A stretch of DNA of 64,000 bases. Origin: Flavobacteriaceae bacterium. Its GTDB lineage: Bacteria > Bacteroidota > Bacteroidia > Flavobacteriales > Flavobacteriaceae. Positions 26,504 to 36,590 of this stretch are shown one piece after another. Under the pieces are notes generated by a model. That model saw only the letters and a list, made by a program, of their open reading frames with translations, had not been told where the DNA came from and did no database searches. The position numbers and the translations under genes are program-made. Position 1 is the first letter of the stretch. Each line of letters begins with the position of its first letter. The stretch lies in the NCBI GenBank assembly GCA_030148025.1, contig JASBUG010000043.1, positions 62,001 to 126,000 on the forward strand, read 5' to 3'.

Positions 26504-29500
26504 ATGTGGTATTCTATATTTAAATTTGAAATTGGATACAGACTCAAACGTCTGGACACTTATGTTTTCTTTATTTTTTTGTTTCTATTCTCAATTGTTG
26601 CCGTTGACTTTATTTATGGTGGCGTTGATCTAGGACCTGTAAAAAAGAATGCGCCTATTATTATCGCAAAAACTATGGGTGCGCTTACTGGTATTACCAT
26701 GATCATTGCTTCCTTAATTATGGGTGTGCCCATATTACGCGATTTTGAATATAACATAGAGTCGCTCATGTTTGTAAACCCGATTAAAAAAAGAGACTAT
26801 TTATTAGGACGTTTTTTAGGGTCGTTTGTGATCTTACTTTTTGTGTTTTCATCAATGATATGGGGAAATGCTCTTGGCCAATTTATGCCATGGCGAAACC
26901 CTGACGATCAAGTAGTTTTTAATCTTGTAACTTATATTCAACCTTTTTTTACGGTTGTTATTCCTATCTTATTCTTTGGAGCTGCACTATTTTTTATTAG
27001 CGGCTCTTTAAGTCGAAAACTGATCGTGGTATACACTCAAGGGCTGTTCATATTTGTATTATTCATGCTTACACGAGGTATTAAAAACGAATTTCTGGGC
27101 GCCATTTTAGATCCGTTTTCCCTTAACACACTTTCTGTAATGACAGATACGTGGAGTACTGCTCAGCTAAATTCTCAATTGATACCATTTACATATGTGT
27201 TGTTCTACAGCAAACTGTTTTGGGTAGCTGTTGGTGTATTGATCTTAGTATTTGGCTATAGACGTTTTAATTATAACGTAGTAAAAACCAGCGCTTCAAA
27301 AAAGAGAAACAAAACAGAAACACCAATTAATGTCAGCCCAAATTTTGACAAAATACTACCTAGTTTCACCATTGGCAAAGGCTTAAAAGCACAGTGCACA
27401 CAACTATTACAGCATAGTTTATTCTATTTCAAATCTATATTAAAAGAAGTTTCTTTTTGGGCAATTATTATCTGTGCCATGGTAATCATTTTTGTTAACT
27501 CTATAAGTTTAGGAACTGTTTACGGGGTAGATAGTTATCCTGCTACCTATTTTATAGTAGAGGAGCTCATGGAAATGTCGGGCTACTTCTTCATCATCGT
27601 CATGATATTTTATTCGGGTGAATTAATTTGGAAAGAGCGTAGCATCAAACTTAATTTAATCTATGATGCACTACCTAGCTCAGACTTTATCAATTTAGCG
27701 GGAAAGTTCATAGGTCTTAATTTAATTTATATGGTATTAATGCTATCAGTAATTATCGCTGGTATACTCTTTCAAGCCTTTAGCGGCTATTATCATTTTG
27801 ATCTTGGGCATTATTTTATGAGCTTTTTTGGAGATTTTTTGCCTTTCTTATCATTATTTACGGTTTTATCGTTTTTTATTCACGTCTTAGTAAACAAAAA
27901 ATTTGTCGCCTATGTTTTAGTAATGATATCTTTTATAACTATTGTCGCATTACCGCTATTAGGTTACGATCATAATTTATACAGTTTTGGAGGCACAAAC
28001 ATTGGCGTGTACTCACATATGAATGGGTATGGACACTTTTTAAAACCATTTTTGTGGCTTAAATCGTATTGGTTTGTGTTTTGTTTTATCTTATTTATTG
28101 TTACTTCCATCTTCACCGTTAGAGGTACAGAAACTAATTTTGTAAAACGTTGGAAACAAAGTAAACATCGTTTTACTAAACCATTAGCAAGAGCCACGTC
28201 TGTGGCGTTTGTTGTCTTTGTTCTTATTGGGAGTTTTATTTATTACAACACCAATATTTTAAACACCTATTGGGCAGATTCGGAACAGTTAATATTTAGA
28301 GCAGGATACGAACAGGATTTAAAACAATTTGAGTACCTACCTCAACCAAAAATAACTGATGTAAATTTAAAAGTGGAGCTATATCCTAAAACACGTGATT
28401 ATACAGCCGAAGGATATTATACACTTACCAATCCTCATGATCATGCCATTAACGAAATTCATGTTCAGAAGCTAATTGAAGATAATATAACTCTGGATTC
28501 AGTAGATCTTAGTGGCGGTGCTACAGTAGATGTTCAATATGAAAACTATGGCTATTACATATACTCTTTAAACAAGCCATTACAACCTGGTGCATCTATA
28601 AAAATGAACTTTAAACAAAGTTTTATAACCTCAGGATTCGAGAACAGAGAATTTAGCACCAAAGTGATTAATAATGGTACTTTTTTCAACAATCAAGACT
28701 TTCCTTCTTTAGGCTATAACTCTAAATACGAATTACGAGATACAGGTGATCGAGAAGACATGGGTCTACCGTCTCGAAAAGGAATGGCCAGTAAAACCAA
28801 TACTATAGAACTTAAAAATGGTATTAATGGAGATGATGGTTACAACATCAATTTTGAAATAGTAATTGGCACCGATTTAGATCAAACGGCCATTGCTCCT
28901 GGAGCCTTAATTAACCAATGGACTGAGAATAACCGTAGTTACTATCAATACAAAATGGAAGAACGCATGATCAACTTCTACTCAATTGTATCGGCACGAT
29001 ATGAAGTAGAAAAAGATGTTTGGACACCTACAAATAGTACATCAAAACCAGTTGATCTGGAGATTTATTATCATAAAGGGCATCAATACAATCTGGATCG
29101 CATGATGGAATCGATGAAAATGTCTTTTGATTATTTCACTACTAATTTTGGACCTTATCCTTATGAACAAATGCGTATTATGGAATTTCCGCGTTATGCA
29201 GAATTTGCACAATCCTTTCCTACGGCTGTTCCTTTTTCCGAAGCACTCGGATTTATGTTAGATATCGATGATGAAACCGATGTAGACATGGCATTTTATA
29301 TTACTGCTCACGAATTGGCGCACCAATGGTGGGGCTTACAGGTAGTTGCAGCCAATGTACAAGGAAGACTTATGGTTTTGGAAACATTAGCACAATACTC
29401 TGCCATTATGGTATTGAAACAAAAATATGGTGAAGACAAAGTCCTGCAATTCCTTGAAGGGGAATTAGAAACCTATTTAAAAGGAAAAGCTAAAGAAGAC

Positions 29501-29800
29501 GGTGAAGAACCTTCTCTATCTCTAGTTGAAAAGCAAAGCTATGTATATTATAATAAAGGTGTTATAAATATGTACGTTCTTCAAGAAAAAATAGGCGAAA
29601 ACAATGTTAATCTTGCATTGCAACGTTTTGTATCGGACTGGAATGCATTCGATTCTAATTTTAACAAAGATCGATACGCGACCACCGACGATCTATTAAA
29701 TTATTTTAGAGCGGTAACGCCAGCTGACTCACAACACATTATCACAGAATTATTTGAATCGAACACCCCTTACATCAATTCAATTTCAGATTTGAAATAA
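26504..29800 (+). CDS. ABC-2 type permease fused to M1-type metallopeptidase domain
   Basis: The 1098-residue protein contains two ABC-2 membrane halves: six or so segments in residues 15-260 and more in 310-590, linked by a basic cytoplasmic stretch. After a last membrane segment (about 565-585) comes a periplasmic M1-like part with HELAH at 936-940 and Glu960 in VLETLAQYS. The spacing from HELAH to Glu is 19 residues instead of the usual 18 of M1 aminopeptidases, which seems to be a trait of this fusion group. A peptide or lipopeptide substrate processed during export is plausible but unproven. Expression is probably linked to the LytS/LytTR genes upstream. Confidence 0.9.
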   Translation: MWYSIFKFEIGYRLKRLDTYVFFIFLFLFSIVAVDFIYGGVDLGPVKKNAPIIIAKTMGALTGITMIIASLIMGVPILRDFEYNIESLMFVNPIKKRDYLLGRFLGSFVILLFVFSSMIWGNALGQFMPWRNPDDQVVFNLVTYIQPFFTVVIPILFFGAALFFISGSLSRKLIVVYTQGLFIFVLFMLTRGIKNEFLGAILDPFSLNTLSVMTDTWSTAQLNSQLIPFTYVLFYSKLFWVAVGVLILVFGYRRFNYNVVKTSASKKRNKTETPINVSPNFDKILPSFTIGKGLKAQCTQLLQHSLFYFKSILKEVSFWAIIICAMVIIFVNSISLGTVYGVDSYPATYFIVEELMEMSGYFFIIVMIFYSGELIWKERSIKLNLIYDALPSSDFINLAGKFIGLNLIYMVLMLSVIIAGILFQAFSGYYHFDLGHYFMSFFGDFLPFLSLFTVLSFFIHVLVNKKFVAYVLVMISFITIVALPLLGYDHNLYSFGGTNIGVYSHMNGYGHFLKPFLWLKSYWFVFCFILFIVTSIFTVRGTETNFVKRWKQSKHRFTKPLARATSVAFVVFVLIGSFIYYNTNILNTYWADSEQLIFRAGYEQDLKQFEYLPQPKITDVNLKVELYPKTRDYTAEGYYTLTNPHDHAINEIHVQKLIEDNITLDSVDLSGGATVDVQYENYGYYIYSLNKPLQPGASIKMNFKQSFITSGFENREFSTKVINNGTFFNNQDFPSLGYNSKYELRDTGDREDMGLPSRKGMASKTNTIELKNGINGDDGYNINFEIVIGTDLDQTAIAPGALINQWTENNRSYYQYKMEERMINFYSIVSARYEVEKDVWTPTNSTSKPVDLEIYYHKGHQYNLDRMMESMKMSFDYFTTNFGPYPYEQMRIMEFPRYAEFAQSFPTAVPFSEALGFMLDIDDETDVDMAFYITAHELAHQWWGLQVVAANVQGRLMVLETLAQYSAIMVLKQKYGEDKVLQFLEGELETYLKGKAKEDGEEPSLSLVEKQSYVYYNKGVINMYVLQEKIGENNVNLALQRFVSDWNAFDSNFNKDRYATTDDLLNYFRAVTPADSQHIITELFESNTPYINSISDLK

Positions 29801-29805
29801 CTGCT

Positions 29806-29833
29806 AAAAAAGCGCCAATTATGGCGCTTTTTT
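29806..29833. terminator. Bidirectional terminator after the permease-peptidase gene
   Basis: AAAAAAGCGCCA and TGGCGCTTTTTT form a 12-bp stem around a four-base loop, flanked by A and T runs, between two convergent genes. It can end both transcripts. Confidence 0.85.
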
Positions 29834-31347
29834 TAATTCTTCTTTTTAATATCTAATTCGCTAAAGTCTACATCTAATAGACTGGGTTGGTCAAGTTTAA
29901 AACCGGTAATTTCTCTTTTGCCATTAAACTCAAACGTAAGTAGACCATCTGTAACCCTTGGGTCGTCCCAGACAATTTCAAAGGTATCGAAATGCCAATG
30001 CTTAAGTACACCTGTAAATAGTGGCGTATGTTCAAAAGTTATGCGATAATGGTCACCTTCTTGTATTATCGATATATTACCGTACATAGCATCGGTAAAT
30101 GTGCCTGTATAAGCCGCCATATCAAGAGACGGTTTTGTGTTGGTAATTTGCTTTCCTCTTGCTTCTTTACGGTTAGACGCTACAATACTGTCTTTTTTAG
30201 GGAAGAAATCATAAAGTAATTCGGTGAAATCTTTATAGTCTTTGTCTTTTAAATAGCTTCCTGCCACATCGTACATTAAAGACGATGCCAACCAACTAGC
30301 AGAAGTATTTGTTAGTACAATTACTCCGAATTTTTTATTCTTTACCATCAAGCAATTCGCACTCATACCATCGATACCACCAGAATGGTCGATAATTTTA
30401 TTCCCATTCTTTGGTGTTATCCACCAACCAAAACCATAAGAGGTAAACTCGTTGTGCAACCTTGACACCTTATAATGAAACTGAGGTGTAATAATCTCTC
30501 TAAAAGTACGTGGTCTTACAAGGGTGTCTTTACCTACCACACCGTTGTTCAACATGAAATTCATATACTTTGCCATATCACTAGCAGAAGCATAGAACGA
30601 TCCAGCCGGAGCCATATTATCAAGCTTTTCTTGTTTCACCGCAATTAGCTTAAAGGCTTTATCCTTAATATGTGGCTGAGTTATATTATTACTTTTTTTT
30701 CTATCTGCTTGGGTGATTGCAGTACCTTCCATATTTAATGGCTTGAATATTCGATTGCGAATAAAGTCGTCCCAAGAACCGTCTATAACAGCTTCTACTA
30801 CTTTTGAAGCCACAATAAACATGGTATTTTGGTAAGCGGGTTTCTCACGATAACCAGTTTCTGGTTTTAAGTGTTTTAATCGCCTAACGATCTCTTCTCT
30901 TGAAAAGTTAGAATGGTACCAAAGTGTTCCGCCACTTACATCTTTTAAACCACTACGATGTGTTAACAGATCACGAATCGTGAAATTTTGTGTTACATAA
31001 GGATCGTATAATTCAAAATATGGCAAATAGGTAACCACCTTATCATCCCAATGTAGTTTCCCTTCGTCTACCAACATTGCCAACGCTACAGGTGTAAACG
31101 ATTTTGAAATGGAACCAATCGCAAAAAGTGTGTTGTTGTCTACTGACTCGTTTTTGTTAATTGTTTTTGTTCCAAAGCCTTTGGAGTAGATCACTTTACC
31201 ATCCTGCACTACTGCAATTCCGAGTCCCGGAACTTCGAAGTGCTTCATTTGTTTTGGAATGTATTGATCTAATGAATCGATTGTGTTTTGCGCTAAGCAC
31301 AAGTGCATGCTAAATAGCAGCATACCGCCTAAAATGTGTTTTATCAT
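29833..31347 (-). CDS. Serine hydrolase, beta-lactamase/penicillin-binding (class C) fold
   Basis: The 504-residue exported protein starts with a signal peptide (about residues 1-19, cleavage near LAQ). It has the catalytic SxxK (Ser79-Ile-Ser-Lys82), a YxN-like motif YQN near residue 170 and a HSGG motif near residue 324 in place of KTG. A C-terminal lipocalin-like domain (DUF3471-type, about 395-500) follows. Such proteins act as D,D-peptidases, esterases or amidases; true beta-lactamase activity is not implied. It is a single gene, ended by the hairpin at its 3' end. Confidence 0.88.
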   Translation of the reverse strand: MIKHILGGMLLFSMHLCLAQNTIDSLDQYIPKQMKHFEVPGLGIAVVQDGKVIYSKGFGTKTINKNESVDNNTLFAIGSISKSFTPVALAMLVDEGKLHWDDKVVTYLPYFELYDPYVTQNFTIRDLLTHRSGLKDVSGGTLWYHSNFSREEIVRRLKHLKPETGYREKPAYQNTMFIVASKVVEAVIDGSWDDFIRNRIFKPLNMEGTAITQADRKKSNNITQPHIKDKAFKLIAVKQEKLDNMAPAGSFYASASDMAKYMNFMLNNGVVGKDTLVRPRTFREIITPQFHYKVSRLHNEFTSYGFGWWITPKNGNKIIDHSGGIDGMSANCLMVKNKKFGVIVLTNTSASWLASSLMYDVAGSYLKDKDYKDFTELLYDFFPKKDSIVASNRKEARGKQITNTKPSLDMAAYTGTFTDAMYGNISIIQEGDHYRITFEHTPLFTGVLKHWHFDTFEIVWDDPRVTDGLLTFEFNGKREITGFKLDQPSLLDVDFSELDIKKKN

Positions 31348-31410
31348 GATTGATTTTATTTTATACTAAGACGGCATGACTTTCAACAATGTTACACACT
31401 TTCGAATATC

Positions 31411-32217
31411 TTATTTGTTCTTTTGGTACGGATTGTTTTCGGTAAGGATCAATCCTTCTCCAGGTTTCCACTTATCGTACTCCATATAAAACGCTACTTC
31501 TTTAGCACGCTCAATTCCTTGAAGTCTTGCTACCATATGCAAAGCACCATCGATTCCTGCAGACACGCCTGCAGTGGTAATTACAGTACCATTATCTACA
31601 AAACGCGCATCACGTTTTACGTCAATTTTCGGGTAATTTCTTTCTAATCCGTCAAGTGCATTATGAAACGTAGTGGCTGTTTTACCATCGAGCATTCCTG
31701 CTTCTGCTAAAACAAAAGCTCCTGTACATACCGAAAAATAATAGGCAATATCTGTTTGCGCTTTTACCCAATCTATTACTTTTTTATCCTTATATGCTAC
31801 ACTGGCGTTACCTCCAAAAAAGGCTAGCATATCTGCTTTTGGTGCATTTTCAATACTATAGTCCGGAACTACTTTTAATACACCTTGCGAGATAATTGGA
31901 TCTTTGGTTTTAGACACCGTAAACACCTCGTAACCTGCATATGCAAATACTTCAAGTGGGCCCGCAAAATCTAAGACCTCAACTCCAGATTGGAGGTAAA
32001 AAGCAATTTTCTTTACCCTATTGTTTGAAGCGAGTTCTTTGGTAAGTTCGATTAAAGGCATATTGCATACATCGCATATCCCTTTTTTGTTGTAGGTCTT
32101 ATCATGGCAATCGGAATTACATGGTGGACATACATAGTGTTTTTCTGTTTCGGTTTGTTGTGCATAATTGGTAAGCATACAAAGAGTGACTACAAGTATT
32201 AATAATTGTTTTTTCAT
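31411..32217 (-). CDS. DJ-1/PfpI family protein with N-terminal Cys-rich (heavy-metal-binding-like) segment, exported
   Basis: The preferred start at 32217 gives a 268-residue protein beginning with a signal peptide (MKKQLLILVVTLCMLTNYA). Residues 29-53 form a Cys-rich segment (Cys30, 33, 37, 48, 51; YVCPPC..C....CDVCNMPL) resembling heavy-metal-binding domains. The rest is a DJ-1/PfpI glutaminase-like domain with the nucleophile elbow VCTGAFVLAEAG (Cys164). The frame upstream of the chosen ATG is open but would hide the signal peptide. The GlxA-like regulator upstream carries a related DJ-1 domain, so the pair probably shares a ligand. Export of a DJ-1 domain is unusual. Confidence 0.85.
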   Translation of the reverse strand: MKKQLLILVVTLCMLTNYAQQTETEKHYVCPPCNSDCHDKTYNKKGICDVCNMPLIELTKELASNNRVKKIAFYLQSGVEVLDFAGPLEVFAYAGYEVFTVSKTKDPIISQGVLKVVPDYSIENAPKADMLAFFGGNASVAYKDKKVIDWVKAQTDIAYYFSVCTGAFVLAEAGMLDGKTATTFHNALDGLERNYPKIDVKRDARFVDNGTVITTAGVSAGIDGALHMVARLQGIERAKEVAFYMEYDKWKPGEGLILTENNPYQKNK

Positions 32218-32299
32218 CTTACTTCTGTTTTTCAGCAAAAGTAGATGTTCATCACATGCAGTAATAGGACAAGTATACTCAGAATCCGGACAAACCCAC

Positions 32300-33253
32300 T
32301 TAAACACTAGAATTAACAGGGATTACATCCTGATATCTTTTAAGTAAAGTCCTAAGCTGATTTGTGCTTTTAAGTCCGCATTTTTCTGCCACATATTCTT
32401 TTGTATAACCTTCTGCTAAAAGATGGACAGATTGTTCAACTCGAAGTTTTGTTTGATAATCTCCAATGGTGATCCCTGTTGTTTTTTTAAAGAGACGGGT
32501 TAAATTTCTACCACTCATATTTACAGCTTCAGCAATATCTTCTATGGTAACAGCCTGTTCTAAATTTTTAGAAATATAATCTTGCGCATCATGAATCCTT
32601 GCGTCTAAATGATTTCTATACTGAAGAAAGATACTTAACTGCGGATCAGAATCTCCCCGTCTTAAATACATAACCACTTCCTTAGCTACTTCAATAGCAA
32701 ACTTAATACCGTACTCCTTTTCTACGAGGTACAGACATAGGTCGATACCTGAAAGCATCCCTGCACTGGTATATATACGCTCGTTTTCAACAAACAACCT
32801 ATTCTTTAATAATTCGGTTTCAGGAAATTTTTTCTCAAACAGATCAAACGTCTTCCAATGTGTTGTGGCCTTTTTACCTTTTAACAAGCCTGCATCAGCT
32901 AATATGAAGGCTCCTGTACAAACGGAAACCACCGTTGCTCCCTTATCATATTGCCTTTTAAGCCAATTATAAAACTCATGACTTTCCTTTTTAAAGGAAG
33001 CATTATTTAATAGTGAAAACTTAATTCCGGGGACAATTAAAATATCTTCAGTGGTTAGTTCAAATGATTTATAGCTTGTCAACCTCGAAAAACCAAGTCC
33101 AATGGTACTAACAACCTCATCATCCATGGTACTCGACACAAAATAAAGATCTATATCTGCGCCAAATTCCTTGCACTCATAAAACAATTGAGCCGGCCCA
33201 ATAATATCCAAAGGATGTGTTTCTGGTGGGATTAGAAAATATATGCCTTTCAT
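32300..33253 (-). CDS. GlxA-type transcriptional regulator (DJ-1/PfpI + AraC HTH)
   Basis: The 317-residue protein has an N-terminal DJ-1/PfpI domain (about residues 1-170, with VVSVCTGAFILADAG) and a C-terminal AraC-type double HTH (about 215-310, including VTIEDIAEAVNMSGRNLTRLFKKTTG). Members of this group sense small nitrogenous compounds or control catabolic genes. The gene next downstream encodes an exported DJ-1 protein, 82 bases away and in the same direction, and is a likely target or partner. The inducing ligand is unknown. Confidence 0.92.
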   Translation of the reverse strand: MKGIYFLIPPETHPLDIIGPAQLFYECKEFGADIDLYFVSSTMDDEVVSTIGLGFSRLTSYKSFELTTEDILIVPGIKFSLLNNASFKKESHEFYNWLKRQYDKGATVVSVCTGAFILADAGLLKGKKATTHWKTFDLFEKKFPETELLKNRLFVENERIYTSAGMLSGIDLCLYLVEKEYGIKFAIEVAKEVVMYLRRGDSDPQLSIFLQYRNHLDARIHDAQDYISKNLEQAVTIEDIAEAVNMSGRNLTRLFKKTTGITIGDYQTKLRVEQSVHLLAEGYTKEYVAEKCGLKSTNQLRTLLKRYQDVIPVNSSV

Positions 33254-33379
33254 AGACTTTAGCTGTTTTTAGAACGATAGTACTTGGTCAAAAACCTAAA
33301 TCGTTTTAACCTTTGACTAAGGTACGGTTTCCATCAATTCTAATTAGCTACACAAAAAACTTTTATTACCAAACAACAA

Positions 33380-34654
33380 TTATTTCGGAAACTTCGCTTT
33401 AATATCTTTTAAACATAAGTTATGAATACTCCCAATATGTGAGTGTTTTTTACCTGTATCTGCTTTGTAGGTTCCAGCCTGAACTTGTCCGCCAATAGCT
33501 TGATAAGCTCCCCTAAAGGTCTGTCCTTCTACTACTAGATTATTAATGCTGTCTACCGTAAATAGATATTTATATTTCTCATCATTTAAATCCACTTCCT
33601 TGGCTTGCATTTGTTGCATAGAGAAATTGAAAATAAATAAAATGCTTTTCATTTCTTCAATGGCAGCGATCATGTTTTCCTTTAGCAACTGATAATCTCT
33701 ATGATAACCACTTGGTAAATTGTTTGTTATCAGGACCATTTCTGTTTGCAACGCCTGAACTTTATTACTCTTTCCTCTAATTAATTCAAACACATCCGGA
33801 TTCTTTTTATGGGGCATAATACTGCTTCCTGTTGTGAGCTCATCCGGGAATGCTATAAAGTCAAAATTCTGACTCATATACAAACAAATGTCCATAGCAA
33901 ATCTAGACAAGGTGTTTGCTAAACTCCCCAGAACTGCAGCAATGGTTCGTTCACTTTTTCCTCTAGACATTTGTGCAGCAACCACGTTATACTTTAGAGT
34001 ACTAAAGTCAAGTTCTTTAGTGGTAAATTCTCTATCGATTGGAAAAGAGCTTCCATATCCAGCAGCTGAACCAAGAGGGTTTTGGTCTACCATTTTTTGA
34101 GCGGCATCAAGCAAATGAACATCATCAACCAAAATTTCGGCATAAGCAGACAACCACAACCCGAAAGAAGAAGGCATTGCTACCTGCAAGTGGGTATATC
34201 CTGGTAATAATTTGTCTTTGTGTGTTTCGGCCAAAACCAAAAGCGTATCAAAGAACGCTTTAGTCAAGGCTTTAATTTGAGACAGATTCTCTTTATAATA
34301 CAACTGACACGCCACTAAAACCTGATCGTTTCTGGAACGTGCTGTATGAATCTTTTTTCCAACATCCCCACACATTTGCGTGAGTTCAGCTTCTATTTTA
34401 GAATGCACATCCTCAAACTGATCTTCGATCACGAAAGACCCCTCGTCTATTTGTTTTTTAAGAATATCGAGTCCTTCCTCTAATTGTTGCAATTCTTCAG
34501 AAGAGATAATATTAATATTCCTCAACATTTTAGCGTGTGCTAAAGACGCTTGTATATCATATTTTGCAATATGCAAATCAATTTCTCTGTCATTGCCAAC
34601 CGTAAAGTTCTCAATGTGTTGATCTACCGAAAATCCTTTATCCCAAAGTTTCAT
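33380..34654 (-). CDS. argH: Argininosuccinate lyase
   Basis: ArgH splits argininosuccinate into arginine and fumarate, the last step of the pathway. The 424-residue protein has the superfamily signature SSIMPHKKNPD and HTARSRNDQV near residues 102-111. The length is slightly shorter than the E. coli enzyme but within family range. It is the last gene of the arginine cluster, 95 bases after argE, with palindromic elements in the gap. Confidence 0.95.
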   Translation of the reverse strand: MKLWDKGFSVDQHIENFTVGNDREIDLHIAKYDIQASLAHAKMLRNINIISSEELQQLEEGLDILKKQIDEGSFVIEDQFEDVHSKIEAELTQMCGDVGKKIHTARSRNDQVLVACQLYYKENLSQIKALTKAFFDTLLVLAETHKDKLLPGYTHLQVAMPSSFGLWLSAYAEILVDDVHLLDAAQKMVDQNPLGSAAGYGSSFPIDREFTTKELDFSTLKYNVVAAQMSRGKSERTIAAVLGSLANTLSRFAMDICLYMSQNFDFIAFPDELTTGSSIMPHKKNPDVFELIRGKSNKVQALQTEMVLITNNLPSGYHRDYQLLKENMIAAIEEMKSILFIFNFSMQQMQAKEVDLNDEKYKYLFTVDSINNLVVEGQTFRGAYQAIGGQVQAGTYKADTGKKHSHIGSIHNLCLKDIKAKFPK

Positions 34655-34671
34655 ATTTCTACTTTTTTATC

Positions 34672-34740
34672 ATTGCCGCTTCGCGGAAATCTATTTAATC
34701 TTTGTTTTTATTGTTGTGGATTCCTGCCTACGCAGGAATT
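34672..34740. repeat. Two short palindromic intergenic elements (argE-argH gap)
   Basis: ATTGCCGCTTCGCGGAAAT (34672-34690) and GGATTCCTGCCTACGCAGGAATT (34718-34740) are small inverted repeats of the ATTCC...GGAAT type that recur in other gaps of this cluster. They may act as RNA hairpins between genes of the operon. Confidence 0.6.
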
Positions 34741-34749
34741 ACAGAATTA

Positions 34750-35817
34750 CTAAACAATAACCCTATTAAGTAATTCAATGTATATCTTTATTCCTTCCTC
34801 TATTTCTGCTAAATAAATAAATTCATCTGCCGTATGTGATCGCGTGCTATCTCCTGGACCTAATTTTAAAGACGGACAGGTTAAACATGCTTGATCTGAT
34901 AGCGTTGGCGACCCATAGGTTTCTCTTCCCATAGCAACACCTGCTTTTACCAATTCGTGATCCACCGGAATTGAGGAAGAATTCAACCTTAAGTTTCGTG
35001 GCGTTATCGTTGAGCAAGGAGATTCTTGTTGCAAAATATCAGCGATTTCCTGATTAGAATACGCATCATTCACTCTTACATCTATTACTAGATCCACCTC
35101 AGCTGGAATGGCATTATGCTGTTTTCCAGCATTGATCTGCGTCACCGTCATCTTAACATCTCCAAGAGCTTTTGATGGTCTGTCAAAGCTATAATCTTTA
35201 AACCACTGTAATACCTCAATGGAATTATACAAGGCATTATCAGGATTAGGATGCGCCGCATGTCCAGGCGTTCCTTTTACTTTAGCATCAAAAACCACTA
35301 ATCCTTTTTCGGCCACTGCCAGATGCATCAAGGTAGGTTCACCAACTATGGCCACATCAACATGTGGGATTACCGCCAGCATACTATTTAATCCATCTGG
35401 ACCACTACTCTCCTCTTCGGCTGAAGCAACAATAACCAAGTTATAGCTTAGATCTTCTTTATCATAGAAATAGGTAAAAGTCGCTATTAAAGACACCAAG
35501 CAACCACCAGCATCATTACTACCTAAGCCAAATAATTTTCCGTCCTCTACAATAGCTTTAAAAGGGTCTTTTGTATAACCTTTGTTTGGTCTTACTGTGT
35601 CGTGATGTGAGTTCAACAGCAGTGTTGGTTTGCTTTCATCAAAAAATTTGTTGGTTGCCCAAACGTTGTTTTTGGTTCTTTGATAAGGCATTTCATATCT
35701 CTCAAACCAGTTTTCAATCAACGCCGCAGTTTGATCCTCTTCTGAAGACATCGATGGTGTTTCAATAAGGCTTTTAAGCAGTTCTATTGCTTCTGTGGTT
35801 AATTTTTCTATGTTCAT
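34750..35817 (-). CDS. argE: M20 family acylornithine deacetylase
   Basis: The 355-residue metallopeptidase-fold protein has the M20 metal-binding patterns LLLNSHHDTV (about 70-79), GSNDAGGCLVSL and SAEEESSGPDG. In this cluster it should remove the acetyl or succinyl group from acyl-citrulline or acyl-ornithine. Because the cluster encodes an acylornithine carbamoyltransferase instead of OTCase, the physiological substrate is more likely acylcitrulline. It overlaps argB by four bases. Confidence 0.88.
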   Translation of the reverse strand: MNIEKLTTEAIELLKSLIETPSMSSEEDQTAALIENWFERYEMPYQRTKNNVWATNKFFDESKPTLLLNSHHDTVRPNKGYTKDPFKAIVEDGKLFGLGSNDAGGCLVSLIATFTYFYDKEDLSYNLVIVASAEEESSGPDGLNSMLAVIPHVDVAIVGEPTLMHLAVAEKGLVVFDAKVKGTPGHAAHPNPDNALYNSIEVLQWFKDYSFDRPSKALGDVKMTVTQINAGKQHNAIPAEVDLVIDVRVNDAYSNQEIADILQQESPCSTITPRNLRLNSSSIPVDHELVKAGVAMGRETYGSPTLSDQACLTCPSLKLGPGDSTRSHTADEFIYLAEIEEGIKIYIELLNRVIV

Positions 35818-36587
35818 TGTATCGTTGTGTGTTTTGTGTTTTCATCAAAAAGCATTTCAGGTTTTCCTATACATACTTTTTCAACATTATGAGAGATGGC
35901 ATGAAAGCAATTGTCTAATTTTGGTAGCATTCCATCTGCAATAACCCCATCTTCCTTTAGTGCTTTATAGATTTCCGAATCGATATTTTCAACTACCGAA
36001 TCATCATTCTCAATATCTAACAGAACCCCATTTTTTTCAAAGCAATAGTACAATTGCGTCTTATAAAGTTTTGAAAACCCTATCGCCAATTCCGAAGCAA
36101 TTGTATCGGCATTGGTGTTAAGCAATTGTCCGTTTTCATCATGAGTTATTGCACAAAACACTGGCGTCACATTACCTTTTAACAATATATCTACGGTTTC
36201 TGTGTTTACCAATTTCACATCACCTACATAACCAAAATCAATAGGATCGACAGGACGTTTATTAGACACGATCGTATTTCCATCAGCTCCCGAAAAACCT
36301 ACCGAGTTGCATTGATACGATTGTAATTTTGCTACAATGTTCTTGTTGATCTTTCCAGCATAGACCATGGTTATTATGTCTAAGGTATTAGCATCAGTAA
36401 TTCGTCTGCCATTGGTCATTTTTACAGGAAGGTTCATTTGATTGGCAAGTTTTGTCGCTAACTTACCACCACCATGAACCAATATTTTTGATCCCTGAAT
36501 GGTCGCAAAACCTTTAAGAAAAGATTCTAATGCTTCCACATTATCTATAACGTTGCCACCTATTTTTATGATCTTTAATGTTTCCAT
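35814..36587 (-). CDS. argB: Acylglutamate kinase
   Basis: ArgB phosphorylates N-acetylglutamate (or N-succinylglutamate). The 257-residue protein carries KIIKIGGNVIDN at the N-terminus and ILVHGGGKLATKLA near residue 35, then NADTIASELA near residue 160. It lacks the N-terminal helix typical of arginine-inhibited hexameric kinases, so feedback inhibition through that element is not expected. It overlaps argE by four bases and is preceded by a 62-base palindromic repeat. Confidence 0.93.
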   Translation of the reverse strand: METLKIIKIGGNVIDNVEALESFLKGFATIQGSKILVHGGGKLATKLANQMNLPVKMTNGRRITDANTLDIITMVYAGKINKNIVAKLQSYQCNSVGFSGADGNTIVSNKRPVDPIDFGYVGDVKLVNTETVDILLKGNVTPVFCAITHDENGQLLNTNADTIASELAIGFSKLYKTQLYYCFEKNGVLLDIENDDSVVENIDSEIYKALKEDGVIADGMLPKLDNCFHAISHNVEKVCIGKPEMLFDENTKHTTIQ

Positions 36588-36590
36588 TTC

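Noticed and set aside
34039..34263. Plus-strand frame inside argH
   Set aside because: It is a shadow frame without family features; the argH frame is canonical.
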